A stretch of 64,000 nucleotides of DNA, from the NCBI RefSeq assembly GCF_023149135.1, contig NZ_JAIWJX010000002.1, positions 1,922,001 to 1,986,000 of the forward strand, written 5' to 3'. Positions 18,561-27,510 of this stretch are shown here, piece by piece. Each line of letters begins with the position of its first letter. Position 1 is the stretch's first letter. The DNA comes from Fictibacillus marinisediminis (GTDB taxonomy: Bacteria; Bacillota; Bacilli; Bacillales; Fictibacillaceae). Under the pieces are notes generated by a model that saw only the letters and a list, made by a program, of their open reading frames with translations, was not told where the DNA came from and did not search any database. A program made the translations under genes and the position numbers.

Positions 18561-19028
18561 ATGAACGGACAAGAGATAAAAGTTATTGTATTTCAATTAG
18601 AAAACGAAGAATACGGCGTAGATGTACACCAGGTGAAATCGATAGAGCGAGTTTCTCATATTACAAGAATTCCAAGAACTCCCGGGTTTGTAAAAGGTGT
18701 GATTAATCTTAGAGGAATTGTAACCCCGATTATTGATCTTCGCAGCCGATTCGGAATGGAAGAAAAACAAACGGATGAGAACACGAGAATTATTATTGTA
18801 AATACGGATGAGATGGAAGTCGGCCTGATTGTTGACTCAGCCAATGATGTGCTTGACATTCCAACTGCGGATATTGAGCCTACACCAGAGGTGGCAGGCG
18901 GAATAAACGCAGAATATCTGGACGGTGTTGCTAAGATTGGGGATAGACTGCTGATTCTACTTCAGTTAGACAAAGTGCTGAACAAAGAAGAAGTCACACA
19001 ATTACATTTAATCGGTAATCTGGGATAA
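18561..19028 (+). CDS. cheW: Chemotaxis coupling protein CheW
   Basis: CheW links CheA to chemoreceptors. The single CheW domain fills all 155 residues, with QLENEEYGVDVHQVKSIERV and the conserved IPRTPGFVKGVINLRG followed by VTPIIDLRSRFG. ACGGAGGTAG precedes the ATG. The stop overlaps the cheC start (TAATG), implying translational coupling. Confidence 0.97.
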   Translation: MNGQEIKVIVFQLENEEYGVDVHQVKSIERVSHITRIPRTPGFVKGVINLRGIVTPIIDLRSRFGMEEKQTDENTRIIIVNTDEMEVGLIVDSANDVLDIPTADIEPTPEVAGGINAEYLDGVAKIGDRLLILLQLDKVLNKEEVTQLHLIGNLG

Positions 19029-19669
19029 TGGCCGGATATGCACGCTTGACGGGTTTTCACTTGGATGTACTGAGGGAAGTCGGAAACATAGGCGCAGGGC
19101 ATGCGGCTACCGCTCTCTCAGAACTTCTCGGGAAAACCGTAGATATGAGGGTTCCTTCAGTGAATATTGTCTCCCTTCAGGAGATGACAGAACTTCTTGG
19201 AGGAACAGAAACGGTTGTGGCTGCAGTCTACCTGCGGATGCTTGGTGACGCTCCAGGATCGATGTTCTTCATGCTTCCCCTGAATCAGTCAAAAAAGCTT
19301 GTCAGCCATATGTTAGCCGGAGAACCATATGACCCGGCTGAAGGTGTGTATTCCGAACTGACCCTGTCTGCCCTGCAAGAGGCGGGCAACATCCTTTCCG
19401 GATCTTACCTGTCCGCCTTATCCGATCTTACAGGAATGAACATACAGCCATCTGTTCCATCACTGAGTATAGATATGGCAGGTGCTATCCTCGGCTATGG
19501 ATTGATTGAAATATCGAAATCAAGTGATTACGCAATTATTATTAACACGTCACTTACCGAACCGGAAAACATGCACTCGGACAGTATACACGGATACTTT
19601 TTTCTGCTGCCTGATCCTGATTCGTTTGAAAAAATATTTGATGCGCTTGGAGTGCCTTTGCATGAGTGA
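19028..19669 (+). CDS. cheC: CheY-P phosphatase CheC
   Basis: CheC dephosphorylates CheY-P weakly and binds CheD, forming a feedback loop in Bacillus adaptation. The 213-residue protein has two phosphatase helices with the E-x2-N pattern, EVGNIGAGHAATALSELLG near residue 14 and EAGNILSGSYLSALSDLTG near residue 118. ATG overlaps the cheW stop. The 3' end overlaps cheD by 8 bases, as expected for partners expressed together. Confidence 0.96.
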   Translation: MAGYARLTGFHLDVLREVGNIGAGHAATALSELLGKTVDMRVPSVNIVSLQEMTELLGGTETVVAAVYLRMLGDAPGSMFFMLPLNQSKKLVSHMLAGEPYDPAEGVYSELTLSALQEAGNILSGSYLSALSDLTGMNIQPSVPSLSIDMAGAILGYGLIEISKSSDYAIIINTSLTEPENMHSDSIHGYFFLLPDPDSFEKIFDALGVPLHE

Positions 19670-20150
19670 AGTGATTAAAGTTGGCATAGCAGAAATCTCC
19701 TATGGAGGCCCGGCCGCGTTTATCCGGACAACCGGGCTTGGATCTTGTGTAGGCATTATCCTTTATGATCCGATAACAAGGATGGCAGGTATGGCGCATG
19801 TCATGCTGCCGGATTCATCAATGTCAAGAACAGCTGAAGTTAATGAAGGAAAGTTTGCAGATACGGCAGTAAAAGCTCTTGTGAAAAATATGGAGATACA
19901 AGGTGTCAGGAAGATCCGGCTGAAAGCTAAAATAGCAGGCGGTGCGCAGATGTTTCAATTTTCTTCAGGCCAGGAATCCATGCGGATCGGCCCGAGAAAT
20001 GTGGAAGCCGTGAAGAGCGGACTGGCGGATTTAGGGATACCGCTGGTCGCTGAGGATACGGGCGGAGATAAAGGAAGAACGATTGAGTTTAACACAGACA
20101 CATTTGAGCTGCTGATCAAAACCGTACACCAAAAAGAGTTCATCATTTAA
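19662..20150 (+). CDS. cheD: Chemoreceptor glutamine deamidase CheD
   Basis: CheD deamidates specific glutamines of chemoreceptors and stimulates CheC phosphatase activity. The 162-residue product begins MSEVIKVGIAEISYGG and carries the catalytic Cys in TTGLGSCVGIILYD and His in MAHVMLPDS. The start is the ATG inside the end of cheC; the much longer open frame upstream of it is only an out-of-frame shadow of cheC. Confidence 0.95.
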   Translation: MSEVIKVGIAEISYGGPAAFIRTTGLGSCVGIILYDPITRMAGMAHVMLPDSSMSRTAEVNEGKFADTAVKALVKNMEIQGVRKIRLKAKIAGGAQMFQFSSGQESMRIGPRNVEAVKSGLADLGIPLVAEDTGGDKGRTIEFNTDTFELLIKTVHQKEFII

Positions 20151-20176
20151 AAAACTGAAATTCAGGGGGAGTAGGC

Positions 20177-20944
20177 ATGACATCTTCATCTTCTGTTGTA
20201 GAAGAGCAGGAAACGTGGAAAAAATGGCATGAAGACAGGGACAGCGAAGCCGGGGATATACTTTTAAGAGCGTATATGCCGCTGGTTCAATACCATGTGC
20301 AGCGAATCTCAGTCGGTCTGCCAAAGAACGTTAACCGCGACGAGTTAAAGAGCCTGGGCATGCTCGGCTTGTTTGATGCTCTGGAAAAATTCGAGCCCGA
20401 GAGGGATCTTAAATTTGACACGTATGCTTCCTTTCGGATCAGAGGAGCAATACTTGACGGGTTGAGAAAAGAGGACTGGCTTCCGCGGTCGCTGAGGGAA
20501 AAAACAAAAAGAATTGAAACGGCCATCGAGAAGCTCGAACAGCAGAATCTCAGGACGGTGAGTTCTTTTGAAGTAGCTGAAGAACTTGGAATTGAAGAAG
20601 ACGAAGTGAATTCCGTCATCTCCGAAAGTTTTTTTGCGAATGTACTTTCCATCGATGAAGATAACAGGGATAGTGAGAGCAAAGAAAAGATCGGCTATAC
20701 AATAGAAGATAAAAAGGGTCTGTCTCCAGAGTCAGAGATCGTACAGTCCGAACTGCATAAGGAATTGGCAGAAGTCATCACGGAATTGAATGAAAAAGAA
20801 CAGCTTGTGGTCAGTTTATTCTATTTCGAAGAACTGACTTTCACAGAGATCGGCCAAGTGCTCGGATTATCAACTTCACGGATATCTCAAATTCATTCCA
20901 AGGCTCTTTTCCGGCTAAGACAGGTGTTAAAACGGTATTTATAA
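20177..20944 (+). CDS. sigD: RNA polymerase sigma factor SigD (FliA type)
   Basis: SigD directs transcription of late motility genes (flagellin, motAB, autolysins, chemoreceptors). The 255-residue product has regions 2 (NRDELKSLGMLGLFDALEKF and FDTYASFRIRGAILDGLRKE), 3 and 4 (LVVSLFYFEELTFTEIGQVL then the helix-turn-helix around GLSTSRISQIHSKAL). ATG follows AGGGGGAGTAGG. Being near the 3' end of the long fla/che operon is as in B. subtilis, where position effects on sigD level contribute to the motile/sessile decision. Confidence 0.97.
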   Translation: MTSSSSVVEEQETWKKWHEDRDSEAGDILLRAYMPLVQYHVQRISVGLPKNVNRDELKSLGMLGLFDALEKFEPERDLKFDTYASFRIRGAILDGLRKEDWLPRSLREKTKRIETAIEKLEQQNLRTVSSFEVAEELGIEEDEVNSVISESFFANVLSIDEDNRDSESKEKIGYTIEDKKGLSPESEIVQSELHKELAEVITELNEKEQLVVSLFYFEELTFTEIGQVLGLSTSRISQIHSKALFRLRQVLKRYL

Positions 20945-20972
20945 AATTTCTTTTTCAGAATGCGGGGATCAC

Positions 20973-21401
20973 ATGCTGTATTTTTTAACAACTGTCAGCT
21001 TAGTGCTGAATGTATTATGTTTTTATTTGATTGCCGTGTTATGGCAGAAACAGAGCGGCGGTGGAGTTGCTCTTCAGGATGAACAGGTAAAAAGAGAGCT
21101 TGAAGATCTGCTCCTTGCCTATGCCAGCGAGATGAAAGAACAGAACGATGAGATCATGAACCTGATCAAAGAAAACTGCGGCACAGGCCCTGTAAAAACC
21201 GAGCCTGCTGCTGAAAATCATATAGAGGATGCCAAGGACAGCAGCCCAGCTGCCGCAACAGAAAACATTCAGGACGCCATTTTGCATCAAGATGTTTTAA
21301 ATTATGCGGAAAGTGGCTATACTGCAGGTGAGATTGCGAAAATGCTTGACAGGGGCAAGGGTGAGATCGAGCTGATCTTAAAGTTTCATGGAGCCAGATA
21401 A
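20973..21401 (+). CDS. swrB: Swarming motility protein SwrB (YlxL)
   Basis: SwrB promotes activation of the flagellar export apparatus at the hook-basal body stage in B. subtilis. The 142-residue product has an N-terminal membrane anchor (residues ~2-24, LYFLTTVSLVLNVLCFYLIAV), a charged coiled-coil middle, a linker rich in Ala/Glu, and a C-terminal helix-turn-helix-like segment (GYTAGEIAKMLDRGKGEIELIL). Sequence identity to SwrB is low in the middle; topology, C-terminal motif and position after sigD support the call. It is the last gene of the fla/che operon. Confidence 0.88.
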   Translation: MLYFLTTVSLVLNVLCFYLIAVLWQKQSGGGVALQDEQVKRELEDLLLAYASEMKEQNDEIMNLIKENCGTGPVKTEPAAENHIEDAKDSSPAAATENIQDAILHQDVLNYAESGYTAGEIAKMLDRGKGEIELILKFHGAR

Positions 21402-21431
21402 GGATTTATCGACAAGAAATTATATTTTATC

Positions 21432-21461
21432 TTGCTACTCTGTGCCGAAGTATGGTATAGT
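21432..21461 (+). promoter_or_regulatory. Predicted sigma-A promoter for rpsB-tsf
   Basis: TTGCTA and TATAGT are separated by 18 bases, and the -10 carries an upstream TG (TGGTATAGT), giving an extended -10 promoter. It lies in the 175-base gap after swrB and would start the ribosomal protein S2/EF-Ts transcript with a leader of about 110 bases. Confidence 0.7.
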
Positions 21462-21467
21462 TACTTT

Positions 21468-21576
21468 CGGTGTTAATCACACACGTCTGCGGATTTAACC
21501 ATTGGTGCTGCATATTTGCAGTTTTGGCTAAAGGCGAAGCAGGCGGAGGAAAACAAAACCATCAGGAGGTGCCATC
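21468..21576 (+). promoter_or_regulatory. rpsB 5' leader, possibly structured
   Basis: About 110 transcribed bases precede the rpsB ATG. They contain the small hairpin CTGCA-TATT-TGCAG at 21508-21522 flanked by CCA/TGG pairing, and end in a strong AGGAGG site. S2 synthesis is autoregulated in other bacteria, so a leader of this size may bind S2, but I recognise no known motif. Confidence 0.35.
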
Positions 21577-22302
21577 ATGGCAGTTATTTCAATGAAACAA
21601 CTATTGGAAGCCGGCGTACACTTTGGACATCAAACACGTCGCTGGAATCCGAAAATGTCTCGTTACATCTTCACTGAGCGTAACGGCATTTACATCATCG
21701 ATCTTCAAAAAACAGTGAAAAAGGTTGAAGAGTGCTACAACGTAATGAAAGACATCGCTGCAAACGGCGGTAAAATTCTTTTCGTAGGTACTAAAAAACA
21801 AGCTCAGGATTCTGTTAAAGAAGAAGCAGCTCGTTCTGGCATGTACTTCATCAACCAACGCTGGTTAGGTGGAACATTAACAAACTTCGGAACTATCCGC
21901 AAACGTATCAACCGTTTAAAAGAACTTGAAAGAATGCAAGAAGACGGGACTTTTGATGTTCTTCCTAAAAAAGAAGTTATTCTTCTTAAAAAGGAAATGG
22001 ATCGTCTTGAAAAGTTCTTGGGCGGAATCAAAGAAATGAACAGCCTTCCAGATGCGCTATTCATCGTAGATCCTCGCAAAGAGCGAATCGCTGTAGCAGA
22101 AGCTCGCAAGCTGAACATTCCTATTATCGCTATCGTGGATACAAACTGTGATCCTGACGAAGTTGATCACGTGATTCCTGGTAACGATGATGCGATTCGT
22201 GCAGTAAAACTTCTGACTGGAAAAATGGCTGATGCTATTATCGAAGCTAACCAAGGCGGAGAAGAGCAAGAAGCTCAAAACGACGAAGAAACATCTGCAT
22301 AA
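21577..22302 (+). CDS. rpsB: 30S ribosomal protein S2
   Basis: Ribosomal protein uS2, required for translation initiation on the 30S subunit. The 241-residue product has the family signatures [20 protein letters not shown] near the N-terminus and [19 protein letters not shown] in the middle; the C-terminus is acidic ([15 protein letters not shown]). Codons are strongly biased, as in highly expressed genes. First gene of the rpsB-tsf unit. Confidence 0.99.
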   Translation: MAVISMKQLLEAGVHFGHQTRRWNPKMSRYIFTERNGIYIIDLQKTVKKVEECYNVMKDIAANGGKILFVGTKKQAQDSVKEEAARSGMYFINQRWLGGTLTNFGTIRKRINRLKELERMQEDGTFDVLPKKEVILLKKEMDRLEKFLGGIKEMNSLPDALFIVDPRKERIAVAEARKLNIPIIAIVDTNCDPDEVDHVIPGNDDAIRAVKLLTGKMADAIIEANQGGEEQEAQNDEETSA

Positions 22303-22315
22303 GCAATATAAACAG

Positions 22316-22356
22316 AAGGGTGATGGAGGGGATAAGCCCTTTCACGCCCTTTTTTA
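22316..22356 (+). terminator. Imperfect hairpin with T-tract between rpsB and tsf
   Basis: AAGGG pairs with CCCTT and an inner GAGGG pairs imperfectly with CCCTT around a GATAAG loop, followed by TTTTTT. No convincing promoter lies between it and tsf, so it probably acts as a partial terminator that sets the S2 to EF-Ts ratio. Confidence 0.5.
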
Positions 22357-22403
22357 ATGCTAAAGTCAACATGCTTTACATAAACCAAAGGAGGAATTAC
22401 ATT

Positions 22404-23288
22404 ATGGCAGTAACAGCTCAAATGGTAAAAGAATTGCGCGAAAAAACAGGCGCGGGGATGATGGATTGCAAAAAAGCTTTGACAGAAACAAACGGTGACA
22501 TGGAAAAAGCAATCGACTTCCTTCGTGAAAAAGGAATCGCGAAAGCAGCTAAAAAAGCTGACCGTATCGCTGCAGAAGGTTTAACTTCTGTTGTTGTAGA
22601 CGGAAACAAAGCTGTAATCCTTGAAGTGAACTCAGAAACTGACTTTGTTGCGAAAAACGAAAACTTCACAGCATTGATCTCTGTGCTTGCTAAGCACCTA
22701 CTTGAAGCGAACGTTTCTTCTGTAGAAGAAGCACTTTCTTCAGAAATCAAAAGTGAAGGCATTTCCGTTAACGATTACCTAAACAATGCGATCGCTAAAA
22801 TTGGAGAGAAAATCTCCCTTCGCCGTTTCCAAATCATTGAAAAAGGCGAAAATGCCGCATTTGGAGCTTACCTTCACATGGGCGGACGCATCGGCGTACT
22901 TTCTGTACTAGAAGGAACTACTGACGAAGCAGTTGCGAAAGACGTAGCTATGCATGTAGCTGCAGTCAACCCTCGCTACATCTCCCGTGATGCAGTAAGC
23001 GAAGAAGAAGTAGCGCGTGAGCGTGAAGTTCTTACTCAACAAGCTCTAAACGAAGGAAAGCCTGAAAATATCGTTGCTAAAATGGTAGAAGGGCGCCTTG
23101 GCAAGTTCTTCGAAGAGATCTGCTTGAACGACCAGTCTTTCGTCAAAGACCCAGATCAAAAAGTAGGTAAATATGTGGCTTCTAAAGGCGGAACTGTAAA
23201 AGCATTCGTTCGTTTTGAAGTTGGAGAAGGAATGGAAAAACGCGAAGATAACTTCGCTGAAGAAGTAATGTCTCAAGTTAAAAAGTAA
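22404..23288 (+). CDS. tsf: Elongation factor Ts
   Basis: EF-Ts is the guanine nucleotide exchange factor of EF-Tu. The 294-residue product begins [20 protein letters not shown] and contains the signature [19 protein letters not shown] and the motif [17 protein letters not shown]. The chosen ATG follows AAAGGAGGAA; a longer in-frame start would put the rpsB-tsf hairpin inside the coding region and lacks homology. Highly expressed codon use. Confidence 0.99.
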   Translation: MAVTAQMVKELREKTGAGMMDCKKALTETNGDMEKAIDFLREKGIAKAAKKADRIAAEGLTSVVVDGNKAVILEVNSETDFVAKNENFTALISVLAKHLLEANVSSVEEALSSEIKSEGISVNDYLNNAIAKIGEKISLRRFQIIEKGENAAFGAYLHMGGRIGVLSVLEGTTDEAVAKDVAMHVAAVNPRYISRDAVSEEEVAREREVLTQQALNEGKPENIVAKMVEGRLGKFFEEICLNDQSFVKDPDQKVGKYVASKGGTVKAFVRFEVGEGMEKREDNFAEEVMSQVKK

Positions 23289-23307
23289 TGCAGTGAAAAG
23301 CAGAATG

Positions 23308-23334
23308 AGGGAGCACAGTGTGTTCCCTTTTTTT
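23308..23334 (+). terminator. Rho-independent terminator after tsf
   Basis: Stem AGGGAGCAC with GTGTTCCCT (one G-T pair) around a three-base loop, followed by seven T. It ends the rpsB-tsf transcript. Confidence 0.85.
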
Positions 23335-23360
23335 CAGAACGGGAAGAAGCAAGCTATAAT
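23333..23360 (+). promoter_or_regulatory. Possible promoter for pyrH
   Basis: A consensus TATAAT at 23355-23360 lies 24 bases before the pyrH ATG, with a poor -35 candidate TTCAGA 16 bases upstream. It directly follows the tsf terminator, so a promoter is expected here. Confidence 0.45.
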
Positions 23361-23384
23361 AAGGTGATGGATACGGAGGGAATT

Positions 23385-24110
23385 ATGAGTACTTCAAAAT
23401 ACAAACGAGTAGTCCTAAAACTAAGCGGAGAAGCACTTGCCGGCGGAAAAGGCAGCGGAATTGACCCGGCTGTCATTCAGTCCATAGCCAACCAAGTCAA
23501 AGATATCGTTGAGCTTGGTGTAGAAGTTGCTGTAGTTGTTGGCGGCGGTAATCTATGGAGAGGCAAAGCGGGAAGTGAAATGGGAATGGATCGTGCTTCC
23601 GCTGATTACATGGGAATGCTTGCGACCGTTATGAACTCCCTGGCGTTGCAGGACAGCCTGGAGAACATCGGTGTTCAGACAAGGGTACAGACTTCAATTG
23701 AAATGCGTCAGGTAGCTGAACCGTATATTCGCAGAAAAGCTATTCGTCACCTTGAAAAGAAACGTGTTGTTATTTTTGCAGCAGGAACGGGAAATCCATA
23801 TTTTTCAACGGATACGACAGCTGCTCTACGCGCTGCGGAAATTGAAGCTGAAGTCATACTGATGGCTAAAAACAATGTGGATGGCGTATATTCTGCTGAC
23901 CCGACGATTGATCAAACAGCTGTAAAATACAATACTTTATCCTACCTTGATCTTCTGAAAGAAGGACTTGCAGTAATGGATACAACAGCCTCTTCTTTAT
24001 GTATGGACAATGATATACCGCTTATCGTGTTCTCCATCATGGAAGAGGGCAACATTAAGCGTGTAGTTATAGGTGAAGAAATCGGAACGACGATTAGGGG
24101 GAATAATTAA
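23385..24110 (+). CDS. pyrH: Uridylate kinase (UMP kinase)
   Basis: PyrH converts UMP to UDP in pyrimidine biosynthesis; a hexameric amino acid kinase family enzyme, feedback-inhibited by UTP and activated by GTP. The 241-residue product has the N-terminal [19 protein letters not shown], and the C-terminal [11 protein letters not shown] regions. The start is the ATG after CGGAGGGAA; upstream ATGs at 23364 and 23367 lack a good site. The stop overlaps the frr start (TAATG). Confidence 0.98.
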   Translation: MSTSKYKRVVLKLSGEALAGGKGSGIDPAVIQSIANQVKDIVELGVEVAVVVGGGNLWRGKAGSEMGMDRASADYMGMLATVMNSLALQDSLENIGVQTRVQTSIEMRQVAEPYIRRKAIRHLEKKRVVIFAAGTGNPYFSTDTTAALRAAEIEAEVILMAKNNVDGVYSADPTIDQTAVKYNTLSYLDLLKEGLAVMDTTASSLCMDNDIPLIVFSIMEEGNIKRVVIGEEIGTTIRGNN

Positions 24111-24667
24111 TGGCAAAGGAAATTTTGACAAACGCAGAAGACCGAATGAAAAAAGGCATTTCATCTTTTCAGCGTGAACTTTCAACTATACGTGCCGGCC
24201 GAGCTAACCCTGCGCTTTTGGATCGTATTCATGTCGATTATTACGGAGCACAGACTCCGATTAACCAGTTAGCGGGAATATCTGTGCCGGAGGCCCGTCT
24301 ATTGGTCATTCAGCCTTATGACAAATCCGCCTTGAATGATGTTGAAAAAGCGATTCAAAAATCTGATCTTGGGCTGACGACTTCTAATGATGGCCAAGTG
24401 ATCAGGATTGCGATTCCTCCTCTGACAGAAGAAAGACGCAAAGAACTCGTTAAGCTCGTTAAAAAATACGGTGAAGAAGCAAAAGTAGCTCTTCGAAACG
24501 TTCGCCGTGATGCCAACGATGATTTGAAAAAATCAGAAAAAGACGGTGAGATCACAGAAGACGAACTGCGCCGCTACAGTGAGGACGTACAGAAGCTTAC
24601 AGACAAATACATTAGCGAAGTAGATTCTGTCGCTGTAAATAAAGAGAAAGAAATCATGGAAGTATAA
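24110..24667 (+). CDS. frr: Ribosome recycling factor
   Basis: RRF splits post-termination ribosomes with EF-G. The 185-residue product has the family length and signatures ([39 protein letters not shown]) and the helical KEKEIMEV C-terminus. Translation is probably coupled to pyrH through the overlapping start. Confidence 0.99.
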   Translation: MAKEILTNAEDRMKKGISSFQRELSTIRAGRANPALLDRIHVDYYGAQTPINQLAGISVPEARLLVIQPYDKSALNDVEKAIQKSDLGLTTSNDGQVIRIAIPPLTEERRKELVKLVKKYGEEAKVALRNVRRDANDDLKKSEKDGEITEDELRRYSEDVQKLTDKYISEVDSVAVNKEKEIMEV

Positions 24668-24693
24668 TTGATTTCCATGTAAAATAAAATAAG

Positions 24694-24723
24694 AAAAGCC
24701 CTCTTTATACAGGGGGTTTTTTT
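24694..24723 (+). terminator. Rho-independent terminator after frr
   Basis: AA-CCCT pairs with AGGG-TT around CTTTATAC (with G mismatch in the stem), followed by seven T. Only 30 bases separate it from uppS, and I see no clear promoter in between, so some read-through is likely. Confidence 0.75.
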
Positions 24724-24753
24724 GTTAAGTCTGGACTAAATGGGGGCTCTGCC

Positions 24754-25512
24754 ATGCTTGACAGAATTACATTCTGGAAAAAAGACGAAAAATCTGTGAT
24801 GGATATAAAAGATGATTTAATACCCGCTCATGTCGCTATTATTATGGACGGCAACGGACGCTGGGCAAAACGGCGCGGTCTCCCAAGGGTTGCCGGACAT
24901 CATGAAGGAATGAAGGTTGTTAAAAAAGTGGTCAAGCACGCCAGTGATCTAGGCGTAAAAGTTCTTACACTTTATGCTTTTTCAACAGAGAACTGGAAGC
25001 GTCCGCGGGATGAAGTGGATTTTCTTATGAAGCTGCCCGGTGAATTCTTGAATAGCTTCTTGCCTGAACTGATTGAACAGAATGTGCGCGTTACGATCAT
25101 GGGGCATAAAGAAGTATTGCCGATACATACCATTCAGGCTGTAGATGAGGCGATTGAAAAAACAAAGAACAACACGGGACTCGTTTTGAATTTTGCCTTG
25201 AATTACGGAAGCAGAAACGAAATTACAACCGCTCTTACTCAAATTATCCAAGACATCGGCAAAGGTGCAGTGAAGCAGGAGGACGTCAGCGAAGAACTGA
25301 TCAGCCAGTATTTGATGAGTGCAAGCCTGCCTGATCCTGATTTGCTCATCAGAACAAGCGGTGAAGTCCGTCTCAGCAATTTTATGCTGTGGCAGCTGGC
25401 TTACAGTGAATTTTGGTTTACCGACATCAATTGGCCCGATTTTACTGAGGAACATTTAAAAAAAGCCATTTACGACTATCAAAATCGCGGTCGGCGTTAT
25501 GGCGGTGTATAA
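24754..25512 (+). CDS. uppS: Undecaprenyl diphosphate synthase
   Basis: UppS condenses eight isopentenyl units onto FPP to make the C55 lipid carrier for peptidoglycan and teichoic acid. The 252-residue cis-prenyltransferase has IIMDGNGRWAKRRGLPR with the catalytic Asp, YAFSTENWKRP, and the C-terminal LLIRTSGEVRLSNFMLWQ. A short N-terminal extension precedes the core. First of the uppS-cdsA-dxr-rseP lipid/membrane cluster. Confidence 0.98.
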   Translation: MLDRITFWKKDEKSVMDIKDDLIPAHVAIIMDGNGRWAKRRGLPRVAGHHEGMKVVKKVVKHASDLGVKVLTLYAFSTENWKRPRDEVDFLMKLPGEFLNSFLPELIEQNVRVTIMGHKEVLPIHTIQAVDEAIEKTKNNTGLVLNFALNYGSRNEITTALTQIIQDIGKGAVKQEDVSEELISQYLMSASLPDPDLLIRTSGEVRLSNFMLWQLAYSEFWFTDINWPDFTEEHLKKAIYDYQNRGRRYGGV

Positions 25513-25527
25513 TAAGAAGGAGGATTT

Positions 25528-26322
25528 ATGAAGGAACGTATCATCACGGGTATTATTGCCGCTCTTCTTTTTATAGGAGTTACCGTTTACGGCAAATTGC
25601 CCTTTACTCTCGTTATCATCGCTTTGGCAGTGATTGGTTTACAAGAATTGCTTAGAATGAAAAAGATAACGATTCTGTCTGTTCAGGGGCTTATCGGACT
25701 GCTGCTGACTCTGGCGACCGTTATTCCTGAAAATTGGAAAGAAACGTATCTTGGCTATTTCTCAGGTGCTGAACCGATTGTTCTTGCTTTGCTGCTGATC
25801 CTGGTGGTAACGGTTATAACGAAGAACAGATTTACATTTGATGATGCTGGATTCGTCATTCTCTCTTCTTTGTATGTTGGATATGGATTTCACTATATTC
25901 TTGAAACGAGGCTGATGGACCAAGGCCTGCCGATCTTATTCTTCATCCTATTCATGATCTGGGGTGCAGATTCGGGCGCTTATTTTACAGGGAAATCGGT
26001 AGGGAAAACAAAACTATGGCCTGTAATCAGCCCGAATAAGACCGTGGAAGGGGCTGTAGGCGGAATTATCACCAGCATTGCTGTAGGTTTGCTGTGCTAT
26101 GCGCTTAACTTTATTCCTTTTACGCTCTCAGTAGTCATTTTAATGGCGGTTATCGCGGGTATTTTTGGACAAATCGGGGATCTCGCGCAGTCTGCCTTTA
26201 AACGGCATTACGGGGTGAAGGACTCTGGCAATCTGCTGCCGGGGCATGGCGGGATTTTAGACCGTACGGACAGCTGGCTGTTCGTTCTTCCTCTCCTGCA
26301 TATTCTGCACTTGCTTGCTTAA
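25528..26322 (+). CDS. cdsA: Phosphatidate cytidylyltransferase
   Basis: CdsA makes CDP-diacylglycerol from CTP and phosphatidic acid at the membrane. The 264-residue product has about eight hydrophobic helices and the CDS signature near the C-terminus (SAFKRHYGVKDSGNLLPGHG then GILDRTDS). AAGGAGG precedes the ATG. It lies between uppS and dxr. Confidence 0.97.
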   Translation: MKERIITGIIAALLFIGVTVYGKLPFTLVIIALAVIGLQELLRMKKITILSVQGLIGLLLTLATVIPENWKETYLGYFSGAEPIVLALLLILVVTVITKNRFTFDDAGFVILSSLYVGYGFHYILETRLMDQGLPILFFILFMIWGADSGAYFTGKSVGKTKLWPVISPNKTVEGAVGGIITSIAVGLLCYALNFIPFTLSVVILMAVIAGIFGQIGDLAQSAFKRHYGVKDSGNLLPGHGGILDRTDSWLFVLPLLHILHLLA

Positions 26323-26345
26323 GAGAAAAGGACAAGGAGTAATCT

Positions 26346-27494
26346 ATGAAAAAAATCAGTTTGTTGGGTGCTACAGGTTCAATAGGAGTACAGACTCTTG
26401 ATGTGATCGAGCAGCACCCTGAGCAGTTTCGGTTAACAGCCATTTCTTTTGGGAAGAATATGGAAAAAGGCTTGGAGATCATCCATAAGTTTGAGCCAGA
26501 AGTGATTGCTGTCCAGAAAAAGGAGGATGCTGACCGTCTTCGGTTGAAGCTGGGGAACAGCTTCCGCATCGTTTTTGGAGAAGAAGGCTTAATCGAAGCG
26601 GCTGCTGCGACCGAAGCAGACATCGTCGTCAGCGCTGTGATGGGGAGTGTAGGGCTCCTGCCTACCATCCATGCAATAAAAGCCGGCAAAGACATTGCGA
26701 TCGCGAATAAAGAAACTCTCGTGACGGCGGGGCATATCGTGATGGAACTTGCAGAAAAGCATGGTGTCCGAATTCTGCCCGTGGACAGTGAGCATTCAGC
26801 GATCTTCCAATGTTTGAATGGAGAAAATCCCAAGCAGATCGAACGCCTGATCTTGACGGCTTCCGGCGGAAGTTTCCGTGATTATACGAGAAGCCAGCTG
26901 GCTGATGTAACAGTAGATCAAGCGCTGAACCATCCAAACTGGTCGATGGGTGCCAAGATCACCATTGATTCCGCTACGATGATGAATAAAGGATTAGAAG
27001 TTATTGAAGCACATTGGCTGTTTAATATCCCGTATTCAAAAATAGACGTCATCTTACACAAAGAAAGCATCATACACTCTATGGTAGAGTACAAGGACGG
27101 CAGCACACTGGCTCACCTTGGAAACCCTGATATGAGGGTTCCTATCCAATATGCTCTTACGTATCCCGACAGACTTGAACTGCCTTCATCCAAAAGGTTA
27201 AACTTATGGGAATTAAGCAAACTTCACTTTGGAAAGATGGATCAGGAACGGTTCCGCTGCCTGAAGCTGGCATACATTGCCGGTGAGAAAGGCGGTACGA
27301 TGACAACAGCTATGAATGCCGCAAACGAAGAAGCTGTTCAACTTTTTCTAGACCGGAAGATTCCGTTCTTAAGGATTGAAGATATTATTGAAAAGGCTAT
27401 GGAGCAGCATGAGTTCATCCAACGGCCAACGCTGGAAGAGATACAGGCAATCGATAGACTTACAAGGCAGTATGTTCAGTCATTACTAAATTAA
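26346..27494 (+). CDS. dxr: 1-deoxy-D-xylulose 5-phosphate reductoisomerase
   Basis: Dxr (IspC) catalyses the first committed step of the MEP isoprenoid pathway, DXP to MEP with NADPH. The 382-residue product has the NADPH-binding loop [23 protein letters not shown], the metal-binding region [12 protein letters not shown], and [11 protein letters not shown]. Isoprenoid supply here connects with uppS two genes upstream. Confidence 0.98.
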   Translation: MKKISLLGATGSIGVQTLDVIEQHPEQFRLTAISFGKNMEKGLEIIHKFEPEVIAVQKKEDADRLRLKLGNSFRIVFGEEGLIEAAAATEADIVVSAVMGSVGLLPTIHAIKAGKDIAIANKETLVTAGHIVMELAEKHGVRILPVDSEHSAIFQCLNGENPKQIERLILTASGGSFRDYTRSQLADVTVDQALNHPNWSMGAKITIDSATMMNKGLEVIEAHWLFNIPYSKIDVILHKESIIHSMVEYKDGSTLAHLGNPDMRVPIQYALTYPDRLELPSSKRLNLWELSKLHFGKMDQERFRCLKLAYIAGEKGGTMTTAMNAANEEAVQLFLDRKIPFLRIEDIIEKAMEQHEFIQRPTLEEIQAIDRLTRQYVQSLLN

Positions 27495-27510
27495 AGGTGG
27501 GTAAAAGGTT

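Noticed and set aside
26198..26833. 211-codon minus-strand open frame spanning the cdsA-dxr junction
   Set aside because: Covers two well-conserved genes on the other strand and has no recognisable domain.
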